Positions 35,580 to 43,121 of a stretch of 64,000 nucleotides of DNA are shown one piece after another. The notes beneath the pieces are model-generated. The model did not search any database, was not told the DNA's origin, and saw only the letters and a program-made list of their open reading frames with translations. Origin of the DNA: Chryseobacterium sp. ISL-6 (lineage in GTDB: Bacteria > Bacteroidota > Bacteroidia > Flavobacteriales > Weeksellaceae); NCBI RefSeq assembly GCF_018613715.1, contig NZ_JAGGPT010000005.1, forward strand, positions 496,001 to 560,000, given 5' to 3'. Numbering within the stretch: the stretch's first letter is position 1; each line of letters starts with the position of its first letter. Position numbers and translations under genes: made by a program.

Positions 35580-35605
35580 AATGCTCCCGTAAATTCAGGA
35601 GCATT
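35580..35605. terminator. Hairpin terminator upstream of pepD
   Basis: 8-bp stem AATGCTCC / GGAGCATT with T-rich flanks in both directions; it probably ends the lipoprotein transcript coming from 35733. Confidence 0.65.
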
Positions 35606-35732
35606 CTTTTTATTGTGAAATCAAAAATCACTAAAATAATAAATCGTTGGATTGGAAGGTTATAAATTAACGCCAGTACAATAATAAACGATTTTGCATT
35701 TTAGTAGTTTAATAGTTATTTGATTTTACTTT

Positions 35733-36221
35733 TTAACATCCACATTCACCATAAATTGGTAAAGTGATTACAGTGCCATCTGGTTTTTCTATTGTAATCA
35801 TACCTTCAAATAATAAGGCTTCTTCACCTTTTATTTTTTTACCTTTTACTGAAATTTTATAGTTATCATTTTCAATCTCTTTCGTCAATTGTTCATCAGC
35901 TTCCATATCACTGGATGAGATAAGATTCATTGCTAATCTTTTTCCGTCCAATTTCATATATGCTGTTTTTCCGGCATCATCTGCGTAGATGTATTTTTCC
36001 GCTTCAAAATCAGCTTTGCTTTTTGCAAAATAACATGAGCATTCTTTGATTTCTTTCGGGAATGTGATCGTTTCAACTAAAATTTTTCCTGATGCTTCTA
36101 CTTTCGAAGAGTCCTGAACAACATTCAGTGAATCTTTAGGTGCAGAATTGGAAACAGGTTCTTTGTCTTTTTTACAAGCGACTAATAAGAGCGCTGAAAA
36201 GAGAATAATAAGATATTTCAT
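35733..36221 (-). CDS. Lipoprotein of unknown function
   Basis: 162 residues with a lipoprotein signal peptide and lipobox LLVAC (Cys16), followed by Lys/Asp residues, a pattern that favours outer-membrane sorting in Bacteroidota. Cysteines occur in KECSCYF and at the C-terminal ECGC. The gene follows the LURP-like gene by 19 nt, so the two form an operon. No domain recognised. Confidence 0.78.
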   Translation of the reverse strand: MKYLIILFSALLLVACKKDKEPVSNSAPKDSLNVVQDSSKVEASGKILVETITFPKEIKECSCYFAKSKADFEAEKYIYADDAGKTAYMKLDGKRLAMNLISSSDMEADEQLTKEIENDNYKISVKGKKIKGEEALLFEGMITIEKPDGTVITLPIYGECGC

Positions 36222-36240
36222 TGTTTGTGGTTTATTGCAT

Positions 36241-36846
36241 TTATCCTCTGGCTCTTTCCAATAGAACCATCATTAATAAAGAAAGTACAACTAAGCTTTC
36301 GTCTTCGTCATCAATATCAATCAATCTGTCAAGCTGAAATCTTCTGCCAAAGAAAGAAGGCATTTTTTTAAGTTTAAAATATTCCTTGCCATCCACACCT
36401 CTTACCGTATAAGCAGGGTTAAGGAAATATCCTGTAAACATTCCGATAATTGGAATTTCACTTACCATTCCATCAAAAAACTTTGTCCATGCATTATCTT
36501 CTGCTACCGTAAATTTTGGCTGATCATTTGAGTCCAGAATATTGTAAGTGGATTTCCACAGAGAACGCATTCCTTTTCTTGCTAATCTTCCAAAGTTCTT
36601 TTTATCAATCAGATCATTTAAAGAATAAGAAGCATTAAAATCGATCCATTTGTTAGCCTGTATTCTGAAAAGCTCCTGAGACTTGCTTTCATCATTAAAA
36701 ACAATAACATCTTCTTTAAGTTTAAACATTTTTTGACGAACATAGGCAACGTAATTTCCATTTTTGTCCGTAATGTTGAAATCACTGGCTAATGTTGTGA
36801 TTTTAAATTTAAAATCCAGTGGATAATTAAGGTTCTTAAGTGCCAT
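36241..36846 (-). CDS. LURP-one/scramblase-like (Tubby C-terminal fold) protein, tentative
   Basis: 201 residues. The pattern of short beta strands with NITDKNGNYVAYVRQKMFKLKEDVIVFND, followed later by VRGVDGKEYFKLKKMPS, and a hydrophobic C-terminal helix (LVVLSLLMMVLLER) resembles LURP1-like and phospholipid scramblase-like proteins. This is a fold-level guess from strand pattern alone. A TATCTTTG promoter box lies 27 nt upstream, and the downstream lipoprotein gene is in the same operon. Confidence 0.6.
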   Translation of the reverse strand: MALKNLNYPLDFKFKITTLASDFNITDKNGNYVAYVRQKMFKLKEDVIVFNDESKSQELFRIQANKWIDFNASYSLNDLIDKKNFGRLARKGMRSLWKSTYNILDSNDQPKFTVAEDNAWTKFFDGMVSEIPIIGMFTGYFLNPAYTVRGVDGKEYFKLKKMPSFFGRRFQLDRLIDIDDEDESLVVLSLLMMVLLERARG

Positions 36847-36872
36847 TTAGTTTATTTTTTTCATATAATTCT

Positions 36873-36880
36873 CAAAGATA
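36873..36880 (-). promoter_or_regulatory. -7 element (TATCTTTG) for the LURP-like/lipoprotein operon
   Basis: Exact match on the minus strand, 26 nt before the start codon. Confidence 0.5.
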
Positions 36881-36944
36881 GATTTTTTATTGGAAAGGAG
36901 AGTATTTAAGCTTTGTAAACCCTTAAATACTCATCTTTTTATAT

Positions 36945-36952
36945 TATTTTTG
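36945..36952 (+). promoter_or_regulatory. -7 element (TATTTTTG), 5 nt before recR
   Basis: Exact consensus match ending 5 nt before the recR ATG, predicting a leaderless transcript. No -33 TTG at the usual distance. Confidence 0.5.
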
Positions 36953-36957
36953 TAATT

Positions 36958-37569
36958 ATGGATTATCCAAGTAAAGTTTTGGCAAAAGCAGTGGATGAGA
37001 TTTCAGGACTTCCCGGAATTGGCAGGAAAACAGCTTTGCGTTTGGCACTTCACTTATTGAAACAACCGAATTCCAGGGCAGTAGGTCTTGGAAATTCTCT
37101 CATCAATCTTGTTAATGAAATAAAGTACTGCAAAGAATGTCATAATTTCTCTGATTTTGAAATTTGTGAGATATGCAGCAGTTCTAAAAGAAATGACGAA
37201 GTGATCTGTATCGTAGAGGATGTTCGTGATGTTATTGCGATTGAAAATACGGGGAAATATACAGGGAAGTATTTGATCTTGGGTGGAAAAATTTCTCCAA
37301 TGGAAGGTGTAGGTCCTAACCAGCTGAATATTCCAAGTATCGAAAGAAAATTAAATGCAGGTGTAGTAAAAGAGTTTATTTTTGCTCTTAGTGCAACGAT
37401 GGAGGGTGATACTACAGCCTACTATATTTATAAAAAATTCAAAAATTTCAATGTGAGCTTCTCAAGTATTGCCAGAGGTATATCAGTAGGGGATGAGCTT
37501 GAATATGCAGATGAGATCTCTTTGGGTAGATCGATTATCAACAGACTTCCTTATAACGAAAAGGACTAA
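36958..37569 (+). CDS. recR: Recombination mediator RecR
   Basis: 203 residues. Helix-hairpin-helix ISGLPGIGRKTALRLALHLL (about 14-33), a C4 zinc finger (CKECHNFSDFEICEICSS), and a Toprim domain starting VICIVEDVRDVIAIENTGKY with GGKISPMEGVGPNQL. RecR acts with RecO (and RecF) to load RecA at gaps. It is followed after 1 nt by a glycosyltransferase gene. A TATTTTTG box just upstream suggests a leaderless mRNA. Confidence 0.96.
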   Translation: MDYPSKVLAKAVDEISGLPGIGRKTALRLALHLLKQPNSRAVGLGNSLINLVNEIKYCKECHNFSDFEICEICSSSKRNDEVICIVEDVRDVIAIENTGKYTGKYLILGGKISPMEGVGPNQLNIPSIERKLNAGVVKEFIFALSATMEGDTTAYYIYKKFKNFNVSFSSIARGISVGDELEYADEISLGRSIINRLPYNEKD

Positions 37570-37570
37570 A

Positions 37571-38410
37571 ATGAACACAAAACTATCAATTGTAATTGTT
37601 AATTATAACGTTACTGGATTACTTAGAAATTGTCTTTTATCTATTCAAAAATATATAGAGGGAATTGCATATGAAGTAATTGTCATTGATAACGCTTCTA
37701 CAGATGTTTCATGGAAAGATCTTATCACGGAATTTCCGGAATTTCATTTTATTGAATCTGAAAATAATGAAGGTTTTGCTAAAGCTAATAATAAAGCTAT
37801 AAGAACGGCAACCGGCGAATATATTCTTATCTTAAACCCTGATACGGAACTCGAAGGCTTTTATATGAATGATATTTTAAGCTTCGCTGATTCACAAACT
37901 GATTTTGGATGTTTGGGTGTTAGAATGCATGATGCTAATGGTGTATTTTTGCCTGAAAGTAAGCGTTCTGTTCCTGATATGTTCAATTCTTTTGAAAAGT
38001 TATTTGTCAATTTTAAAAATAACAATTCAAAATCTTATTATCGAAATGATATCGGTGAAAATGAAATTAATGAAGTAGAAGTGATCACGGGAGCTTTTTT
38101 TCTCGTTAAAAAATATATTTATGAAAATGTAGGAGGCTTGGATGAGGCTTATTTCATGTATGGAGAAGATATTGATCTTTGTTATACCTTGCTCAGAAGT
38201 GGCTTGAAAAACTATTATTATGGTAAGGCTTCAATACTGCATCATAAGGGCGAAAGTACAGTAAAAGATGAGATTTACCTGGAAAGGTTCTATGGGGCAA
38301 TGGAAATTTTTATCAGCAAATACTATAAAGAATCAAAACCGATTCAGTATTCATTTTTAAAAGCCGGATTAAGACTTCGACACAAAATAGAAAAGATTAA
38401 ATTAAAATAA
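37571..38410 (+). CDS. Family 2 glycosyltransferase
   Basis: 279 residues starting MNTKLSIVIVNYNVTGLLRN, the GT2 nucleotide-sugar-binding fold. DXD-type motif in ILNPDTELEG (about 93-102), and GGLDEAYFMYGEDIDLCYTLLRSG is typical of rhamnosyltransferase-like GT2 enzymes. Longer in-frame starts within recR are rejected because this ATG lies 1 nt after the recR stop and begins the conserved fold. The acceptor (LPS, capsule or glycoprotein) is unknown. Confidence 0.92.
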   Translation: MNTKLSIVIVNYNVTGLLRNCLLSIQKYIEGIAYEVIVIDNASTDVSWKDLITEFPEFHFIESENNEGFAKANNKAIRTATGEYILILNPDTELEGFYMNDILSFADSQTDFGCLGVRMHDANGVFLPESKRSVPDMFNSFEKLFVNFKNNNSKSYYRNDIGENEINEVEVITGAFFLVKKYIYENVGGLDEAYFMYGEDIDLCYTLLRSGLKNYYYGKASILHHKGESTVKDEIYLERFYGAMEIFISKYYKESKPIQYSFLKAGLRLRHKIEKIKLK

Positions 38411-38437
38411 AAAGCAACTCCGGTAGAGTTGCTTTTT
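38409..38437. terminator. Bidirectional terminator between the glycosyltransferase and secG
   Basis: 12-bp perfect stem AAAAAGCAACTC / GAGTTGCTTTTT with a 5-nt loop, between convergent genes. Confidence 0.88.
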
Positions 38438-38460
38438 AAATATATAAAAATATTATTTGC

Positions 38461-38811
38461 TTATTTAGCTGGTGCAATAGGAGTCTTTGCAGGTGTGCTT
38501 GTTTGAGAAGCAGGCGTAGATTGTTTTGCAGGAGCTTCTTTCTTAGCTGGTTGTTGAACCGGAGCTGTTTGTGAAGGTTTTCCTGTAACAATAACGCTTA
38601 TCAGAATAAGAACGATGATCGTTCCTCCTAAAGTCCATGTTGCTTTTTCCATGAAGTCATTGGTTCTTTGTACTCCAAACTGTGCAGATGATGCACCTCC
38701 GAAAGTACTCGAAAGGCCTCCACCTTTAGGGTTTTGAGCCATAACAATAATTACTAGTAAAATGCTAGCAATCATAACAAGAACCATCAATAGTATAAAT
38801 ATAGAATCCAT
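38461..38811 (-). CDS. secG: Preprotein translocase subunit SecG
   Basis: 116 residues. Two transmembrane helices (about 3-24 and 56-76) flank the conserved cytoplasmic loop QNPKGGGLSSTFGGASSAQFG. The C-terminal tail is a Lys/Pro/Ala/Thr-rich low-complexity stretch, longer than in E. coli but usual in Flavobacteriia. The start at 38811 is chosen because a full promoter lies at 38836-38865, so the longer frame beginning at 38865 cannot be transcribed. Confidence 0.95.
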   Translation of the reverse strand: MDSIFILLMVLVMIASILLVIIVMAQNPKGGGLSSTFGGASSAQFGVQRTNDFMEKATWTLGGTIIVLILISVIVTGKPSQTAPVQQPAKKEAPAKQSTPASQTSTPAKTPIAPAK

Positions 38812-38835
38812 TAATTTGATATCTTTTTGAATGGG

Positions 38836-38865
38836 CAAATTTAATCTTTTTTTACCGAATGACAA
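38836..38865 (-). promoter_or_regulatory. Full promoter of secG (TTG, 19-nt spacer, TAAATTTG)
   Basis: Minus strand: TTG (38865-38863), spacer of 19 nt, TAAATTTG (38843-38836). Predicted leader is about 20 nt. Confidence 0.75.
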
Positions 38866-38884
38866 AATAAGATTTTAGTAAAAA

Positions 38885-38915
38885 GAAAAAACGACAACAT
38901 TTGTTGCCGTCTTTT
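38885..38915 (-). terminator. Terminator of the M16 peptidase operon
   Basis: Hairpin around ACGACAAC / GTTGCCGT (one U-G pair on the minus RNA) followed by a U-rich tail; about 20 nt after the stop codon at 38934. Confidence 0.75.
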
Positions 38916-38933
38916 CTTTAAAAGAGATTATCC

Positions 38934-40967
38934 TTATTTAAAATCAGAATCTTTAGCCTGATTGATCTGATAAGATTTTATCGCAAGGTTAATATCCATT
39001 CCGCCCATATTTTGAAGAATCGTATGAGGCAATTTCACGCCAGATACATCTTTATAATCGGCATAGCTTGTAGGAGTAGAGCCCTGTTCTCCAGCTTTTA
39101 CTTCTCCGGTTTTTAATCCAGTTTTTACGCTGTAGTAGTAAGTGTTTTTTGCATTTTTCACTACATAAGAATCTTCATTGTTATATTTTTCGATTCCTGC
39201 TAATTTGTATTCCGCAGACTTAGCGAAGTTTAATTCCGGAAATAGTTCTTTTTCCTGAGACATTTCTGTTTTCTGTTTGTCACTTAAAGGAACTTTTTTT
39301 CCTTGAACTTCCATATAACCATCTTTCCCGTCAAACACAATTTTTTGAACTGTATTTCCCATCATGCTGATGTTCATAGCCATTTTTCCTTCTTTTGCCT
39401 GTATCATTTTCATGGTCATATCCATTCCCTGTACTTTAGTAGTAGCTTCGCTAGAAATAGAAGTGATTTTCTGAACAGCAGCTAATCCACCAATTGCATT
39501 GATGTATTTGTCAGCAACAGAACCTATTGTAACGCTTGCATCAACTTTTTGAGCGGCAGGCTTTGCTACAGGATTGGCATCTTTATCAAAATATTTTACA
39601 GGGTATCCTAATTTTTCCAATCCTTCAGAAATGTCAGAAGCTTTACCAGCAATGAAAATTCTACTTTGATTAGGAAGGATCGTAGCTTTTACAGCGTTTG
39701 AAACATCAGCAGCAGTTACTTTATCAATTGATTTCAGATAATTTGTATAGAAATCAGAAGGAAGATCCTGAACTTTTTGATTTAAAGCAAATCTTGCGAT
39801 AGTCTCAGGTTTTTCTAAAGACATAATGAAGTTTCCTTTCAGTTTAGCTTTAGCGTTTTCAAGTTCTTCCGGCTTTACTGTAGAAATTGCATTTAGCTCA
39901 TTCATAAATTCTTTAACCGCTTTGTCGGTAACTTCATTTCTTACACTTGCTTCAGCGGAGAAATCAGGAGAATACTTACTGGCACTCATGCTGGAGTAAG
40001 CTCCATATGTGAACCCATTTTTCTCACGAAGGTTCATGAAAAGTCTGGCCTCACCACCACCACCTAAAATGTAGTTAGCAATTGTTGCAGGGAAATAATT
40101 GGTATCCTTCATTTTCAGTGTATTCAAGTTTCCTACAGAAACTACTGACTGTACAGCTGAAGGTACGTCAACAACATTAATTTCGGTTTTAGCCACGTTT
40201 GAAGCGGGTTCTAGTGCTGTAAATGCAGTATTTGATTTTTTCCAGCTATTAAATGCCTTTTCAATCAAAGATTTTACCTGATCATATTTAACATCTCCAA
40301 CGATCACTAAGTATGCGTTGTCTGGAGAATAGTATTTTTTATACGTATTCTGAACATCTGCAAGCTGAATTTTATTGATGGATTCAACGGTTTCAAATTC
40401 TCCTCTGGATGTGTTTTTTCCATACTGTAAAGCATTAGAAACTCTTGATGCAATAGATGAAGCGTTTTTTTCTTCAGATTTTAAACCTTCAATTGCTCTT
40501 TCTTTGGAGCTCTGAATTTCTTCAGCAGAGAATTTAGGGTTTATAATAGCATCAGCCATTAAACCTAATACTTCTGGGAAATATTTTGAAAGTGAACTCG
40601 CAAAAGCGCCCGCTGAAGAAAAGCTTAAGTTAGCACCTAAAAAGTCAACCTTTTTATTGAATTCGTCTTTACTGATGTTTGTTGTTCCGTTTTCGAACTG
40701 TTCTGCCATGATCTGGCTTACACCTGTCACATTTCCTTCATAATAAGGAGGTCTGTCCATAGAAAGATTAGCGCTTACTCTTGGTAATTTGTTGTTTTCT
40801 ACAACCATTACCGTAAGGCCGTTGCTTAGTTGGAAAGTCTTTGGCTTTGCAATGTTAATGGCAGGAGTGGGTCCTGGCTTTGGCATCGCATTAATATCTA
40901 TTTTTTGTGCTGAAAGCATTCCAGTAAATAAAAATGCTACCGCTATATATGTTAATTGCTTTTTCAT
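38934..40967 (-). CDS. M16-family protein, catalytically degenerate, with C-terminal LolA-like domain
   Basis: 677 residues. Signal peptide 1-20 (MKKQLTYIAVAFLFTGMLSAQ). Residues about 30-460 form two M16 domains, but the position of the zinc motif HxxEH reads MAEQFENGT, so the metal ligands are missing. Such chains pair with an active M16 subunit. Residues about 490-677 form an extra domain beginning with a conserved YINAIGGLAAVQKITS segment, resembling outer-membrane lipoprotein sorting (LolA-like) repeats. It follows the active subunit by 51 nt in the same operon. The start is set at the signal peptide, nine residues into the longest frame. Confidence 0.85.
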   Translation of the reverse strand: MKKQLTYIAVAFLFTGMLSAQKIDINAMPKPGPTPAINIAKPKTFQLSNGLTVMVVENNKLPRVSANLSMDRPPYYEGNVTGVSQIMAEQFENGTTNISKDEFNKKVDFLGANLSFSSAGAFASSLSKYFPEVLGLMADAIINPKFSAEEIQSSKERAIEGLKSEEKNASSIASRVSNALQYGKNTSRGEFETVESINKIQLADVQNTYKKYYSPDNAYLVIVGDVKYDQVKSLIEKAFNSWKKSNTAFTALEPASNVAKTEINVVDVPSAVQSVVSVGNLNTLKMKDTNYFPATIANYILGGGGEARLFMNLREKNGFTYGAYSSMSASKYSPDFSAEASVRNEVTDKAVKEFMNELNAISTVKPEELENAKAKLKGNFIMSLEKPETIARFALNQKVQDLPSDFYTNYLKSIDKVTAADVSNAVKATILPNQSRIFIAGKASDISEGLEKLGYPVKYFDKDANPVAKPAAQKVDASVTIGSVADKYINAIGGLAAVQKITSISSEATTKVQGMDMTMKMIQAKEGKMAMNISMMGNTVQKIVFDGKDGYMEVQGKKVPLSDKQKTEMSQEKELFPELNFAKSAEYKLAGIEKYNNEDSYVVKNAKNTYYYSVKTGLKTGEVKAGEQGSTPTSYADYKDVSGVKLPHTILQNMGGMDINLAIKSYQINQAKDSDFK

Positions 40968-41018
40968 TTGTAAATAATTGTTTGTTATAATCACTTTTAA
41001 ACCTAAAGTTATCTAGGA

Positions 41019-42332
41019 TTATTTTTTTTCAGGTACGTAATTAATGATTACTCTTTGGTTAGGATTCAGGTACTTTTTAGCAGCATTTTGCAGATCTTCT
41101 CTTGTGATCGATCTGTAAATGTCAATTTCCTTATTAATTAAGTTGGTATTACCCATCAATACGTGGTTTGTTGCTAGTGAAGCAGCAATTCCCTGAATAC
41201 TTGAATTTTGATTTACAAACTGGTTTTCAAATTGATTTTGAAGTTTTTGATAATCTTCCTGAGAAATTAAAGTTGTTTGTAGTTTTTTTATTTCAGCGTC
41301 TATATCAGACTGTAAAGTTTGCTTTGTAGTCTGTCCCATTGGAATAGCAAAGAAAGCAAAGATACTATAATCCTCAAGCCCCTGATTGAAAGCAGCTACC
41401 TGAAGCGCTTTTTTCTCCTGATCTACTAATTTTTTATATAAAACGGAAGATTTTCCATTACTTAAATAAGAAGAAAGCATATCTAAGATATAAGCATCCT
41501 TCTCCTTATTGGCAGGTGTTCTGTATGCAAAAACATAAGCTGGAAGCTGAATGTTAGGATCGGTTGCTGTAACTTCTTTTTCCTGAGTGATAGGCGCATC
41601 TTTCGGGAAATTTTTTGGAGTAACAGTACCTTTTTGAATTCCACCGTAATATTCCTCGATCCATTTTTTTGTCTGTTCTGGCTTGATATCTCCTGCTACA
41701 ACAAGAGTGGCGTTGTTAGGAACATAATATTTTTTATAAAATGCCTGAAACTCTTCCAATTTTGCAGAGTTCAGATCCTCCATTGATCCAATAGTTGGCC
41801 AGTTGTATGGGTGATTGGTAAATAGGTTTTTTTGGATAGTTGAAAATAGATTTCCATAAGGCTGATTATCCATTCTTAATCTTTTTTCTTCCTTTACAAC
41901 CTCTCTCTGAGTGTCTACACCTACTTGATTGATCACTGCCTGACGCATTCTTTCAGCTTCCATCCAAAGACCTAATTGTTCATTGTTCGAAGGGAAGGTT
42001 TCATAGTAATAAGTTCTGTCATTCGTCGTATTGGCATTGTTTTGTCCTCCGTTGGAAGAAACAATTTTAAACCATTCACCTCTTTTGATATTAGGTGTTC
42101 CTTCAAATAAAAGATGTTCGAAGAAGTGAGCGAAACCGGTTCTTCCTTTTACTTCATCCTTAGCACCTACGTGATACATTACCCCTGTTGTAACTACTGG
42201 TGCCGTATTGTCCTGATGAAGAATTACGTGTAAACCATTTGGTAAATCATACTCTTCGAATTTGATTTGTTGCGCATTCAGCATCATTCCAAAGAAAGCT
42301 ACAGCAGCAACAGAAAGAAGTCGTTTTTTCAT
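41019..42332 (-). CDS. Secreted M16 zinc metallopeptidase (active subunit)
   Basis: 437 residues with a signal peptide (1-20). The inverted zinc motif is HFFEH (His69, Glu72, His73), with the third ligand Glu in VVKEEKRLR near residue 149. The C-terminal M16 domain follows (about 190-420). It is expected to work in the periplasm as a heterodimer with the degenerate partner encoded next. The start at 42332 begins the signal peptide and is preferred to an ATG seven codons upstream. Confidence 0.92.
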   Translation of the reverse strand: MKKRLLSVAAVAFFGMMLNAQQIKFEEYDLPNGLHVILHQDNTAPVVTTGVMYHVGAKDEVKGRTGFAHFFEHLLFEGTPNIKRGEWFKIVSSNGGQNNANTTNDRTYYYETFPSNNEQLGLWMEAERMRQAVINQVGVDTQREVVKEEKRLRMDNQPYGNLFSTIQKNLFTNHPYNWPTIGSMEDLNSAKLEEFQAFYKKYYVPNNATLVVAGDIKPEQTKKWIEEYYGGIQKGTVTPKNFPKDAPITQEKEVTATDPNIQLPAYVFAYRTPANKEKDAYILDMLSSYLSNGKSSVLYKKLVDQEKKALQVAAFNQGLEDYSIFAFFAIPMGQTTKQTLQSDIDAEIKKLQTTLISQEDYQKLQNQFENQFVNQNSSIQGIAASLATNHVLMGNTNLINKEIDIYRSITREDLQNAAKKYLNPNQRVIINYVPEKK

Positions 42333-42445
42333 AAAGTCGAAATTGTTTGTCAATTAGTCATTAAAAAAGCTTACTTGTTACAAATTTGATTTTTTCATTG
42401 TTATTGAATATGAAAATTAAATATTAGAGTATCTCAGGCAAAGAG

Positions 42446-42471
42446 AATACCCCTGTATTTACAGGGGTATT
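42446..42471 (-). terminator. Possible terminator of the double-glycine peptide genes
   Basis: 12-bp perfect inverted repeat AATACCCCTGTA / TACAGGGGTATT, 27 nt beyond the second peptide stop codon. The U-tract is weak, so confidence is moderate. Confidence 0.55.
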
Positions 42472-42497
42472 TATGATGGTATCAGTAAGGTGATTTA

Positions 42498-42647
42498 TTA
42501 TTGACAATAAGGATGACTTAACGGTCTACAGCTATTTTTAGCACAGCACCATCCTGTTGCGCATGGTGGCAGGTCTTCACCGCATTGTATTAGTCCTCCT
42601 TTAATCGTTTTTAAATTTTGTCTGGAAATTGTTTTTAGATTTTTCAT
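42498..42647 (-). CDS. Double-glycine leader, Cys-rich bacteriocin-like peptide (49 aa)
   Basis: Translated directly from the minus strand. The leader MKNLKTISRQNLKTIKGG (18 residues) ends in the Gly-Gly cleavage signal used by C39-peptidase ABC exporters and is typical of 'bacteriocin-like' peptides in Chryseobacterium. The predicted 31-residue mature part has six Cys with spacing C-x6-C-x4-C-C-x4-C-x7-C (GWCCAKNSC core). This fits the inhibitor-cystine-knot spacing rule. No exporter, immunity or modification gene is adjacent. It is a tandem paralogue of the peptide at 42702-42863, 54 nt away. Confidence 0.82.
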   Translation of the reverse strand: MKNLKTISRQNLKTIKGGLIQCGEDLPPCATGWCCAKNSCRPLSHPYCQ

Positions 42648-42701
42648 ATCATTTAATTTAGTTTGAAATTCAATTATTGGATAATTACAAAAATTATTGC
42701 A

Positions 42702-42863
42702 TTATTCTTCCGGTACTATCAAACAGTAAGAAGAATTGATTGGTCTGCAAGCACTTCCCGCACAGCACCAGCCTGCACCACATGGTGTACCATCACCACA
42801 ATACTTAAGTCCTCCTTTAATTGTTTTTAAATTTTCTCTTGAAATTGACTTTAAATTTTTCAT
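42702..42863 (-). CDS. Double-glycine leader, Cys-rich bacteriocin-like peptide (53 aa)
   Basis: Translated from the minus strand. The leader MKNLKSISRENLKTIKGG differs from its neighbour at only two positions. The predicted 35-residue mature peptide has six Cys with spacing C-x5-C-x4-C-C-x4-C-x7-C (CGAGWCCAGSAC core, then CRPINSSYC) and an acidic LIVPEE tail that the other lacks. Leader conservation with faster-changing loops around fixed Cys is the pattern of exported peptides under selection. A TATCTTAG box lies upstream. Function unknown: antimicrobial, signalling or toxin-like roles are all possible. Confidence 0.82.
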   Translation of the reverse strand: MKNLKSISRENLKTIKGGLKYCGDGTPCGAGWCCAGSACRPINSSYCLIVPEE

Positions 42864-42887
42864 ATTATTTTAATTTTTAGTTATCAA

Positions 42888-42895
42888 CTAAGATA
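42888..42895 (-). promoter_or_regulatory. -7-like element (TATCTTAG) for the peptide genes
   Basis: One mismatch to the consensus on the minus strand, 24 nt before the first peptide start. The two peptides probably share this promoter. Confidence 0.35.
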
Positions 42896-43069
42896 AAAAA
42901 ATAATTGTAAAGTTGATTATTTTAAGTGTAAATATCTTATTTACTTATAGTTTCAATGTGTTAATAAGTCATAGAGCAGGGATAATGTACCGAGATTAAA
43001 AGCGTGAAATGTTTTTTTTCAGAGATGGTTGGTAATAAATAAGTTTGAAAACTGGAGACTATATACAGT

Positions 43070-43099
43070 TTGAATTCTCCTTTTAATACGTTATTTTTG
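43070..43099 (+). promoter_or_regulatory. Full promoter of the UvrD/PcrA helicase gene (TTG, 19-nt spacer, TATTTTTG)
   Basis: TTG at 43070-43072 and TATTTTTG at 43092-43099; predicted leader about 15 nt. Confidence 0.75.
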
Positions 43100-43121
43100 T
43101 ATTCCCAAATTTTTTTGCAGC

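Noticed and set aside
42333..42497. Possible third double-glycine peptide gene downstream of the tandem pair
   Set aside because: Both strands were read; no frame with an MKNLK-type leader and a GG site exists there.
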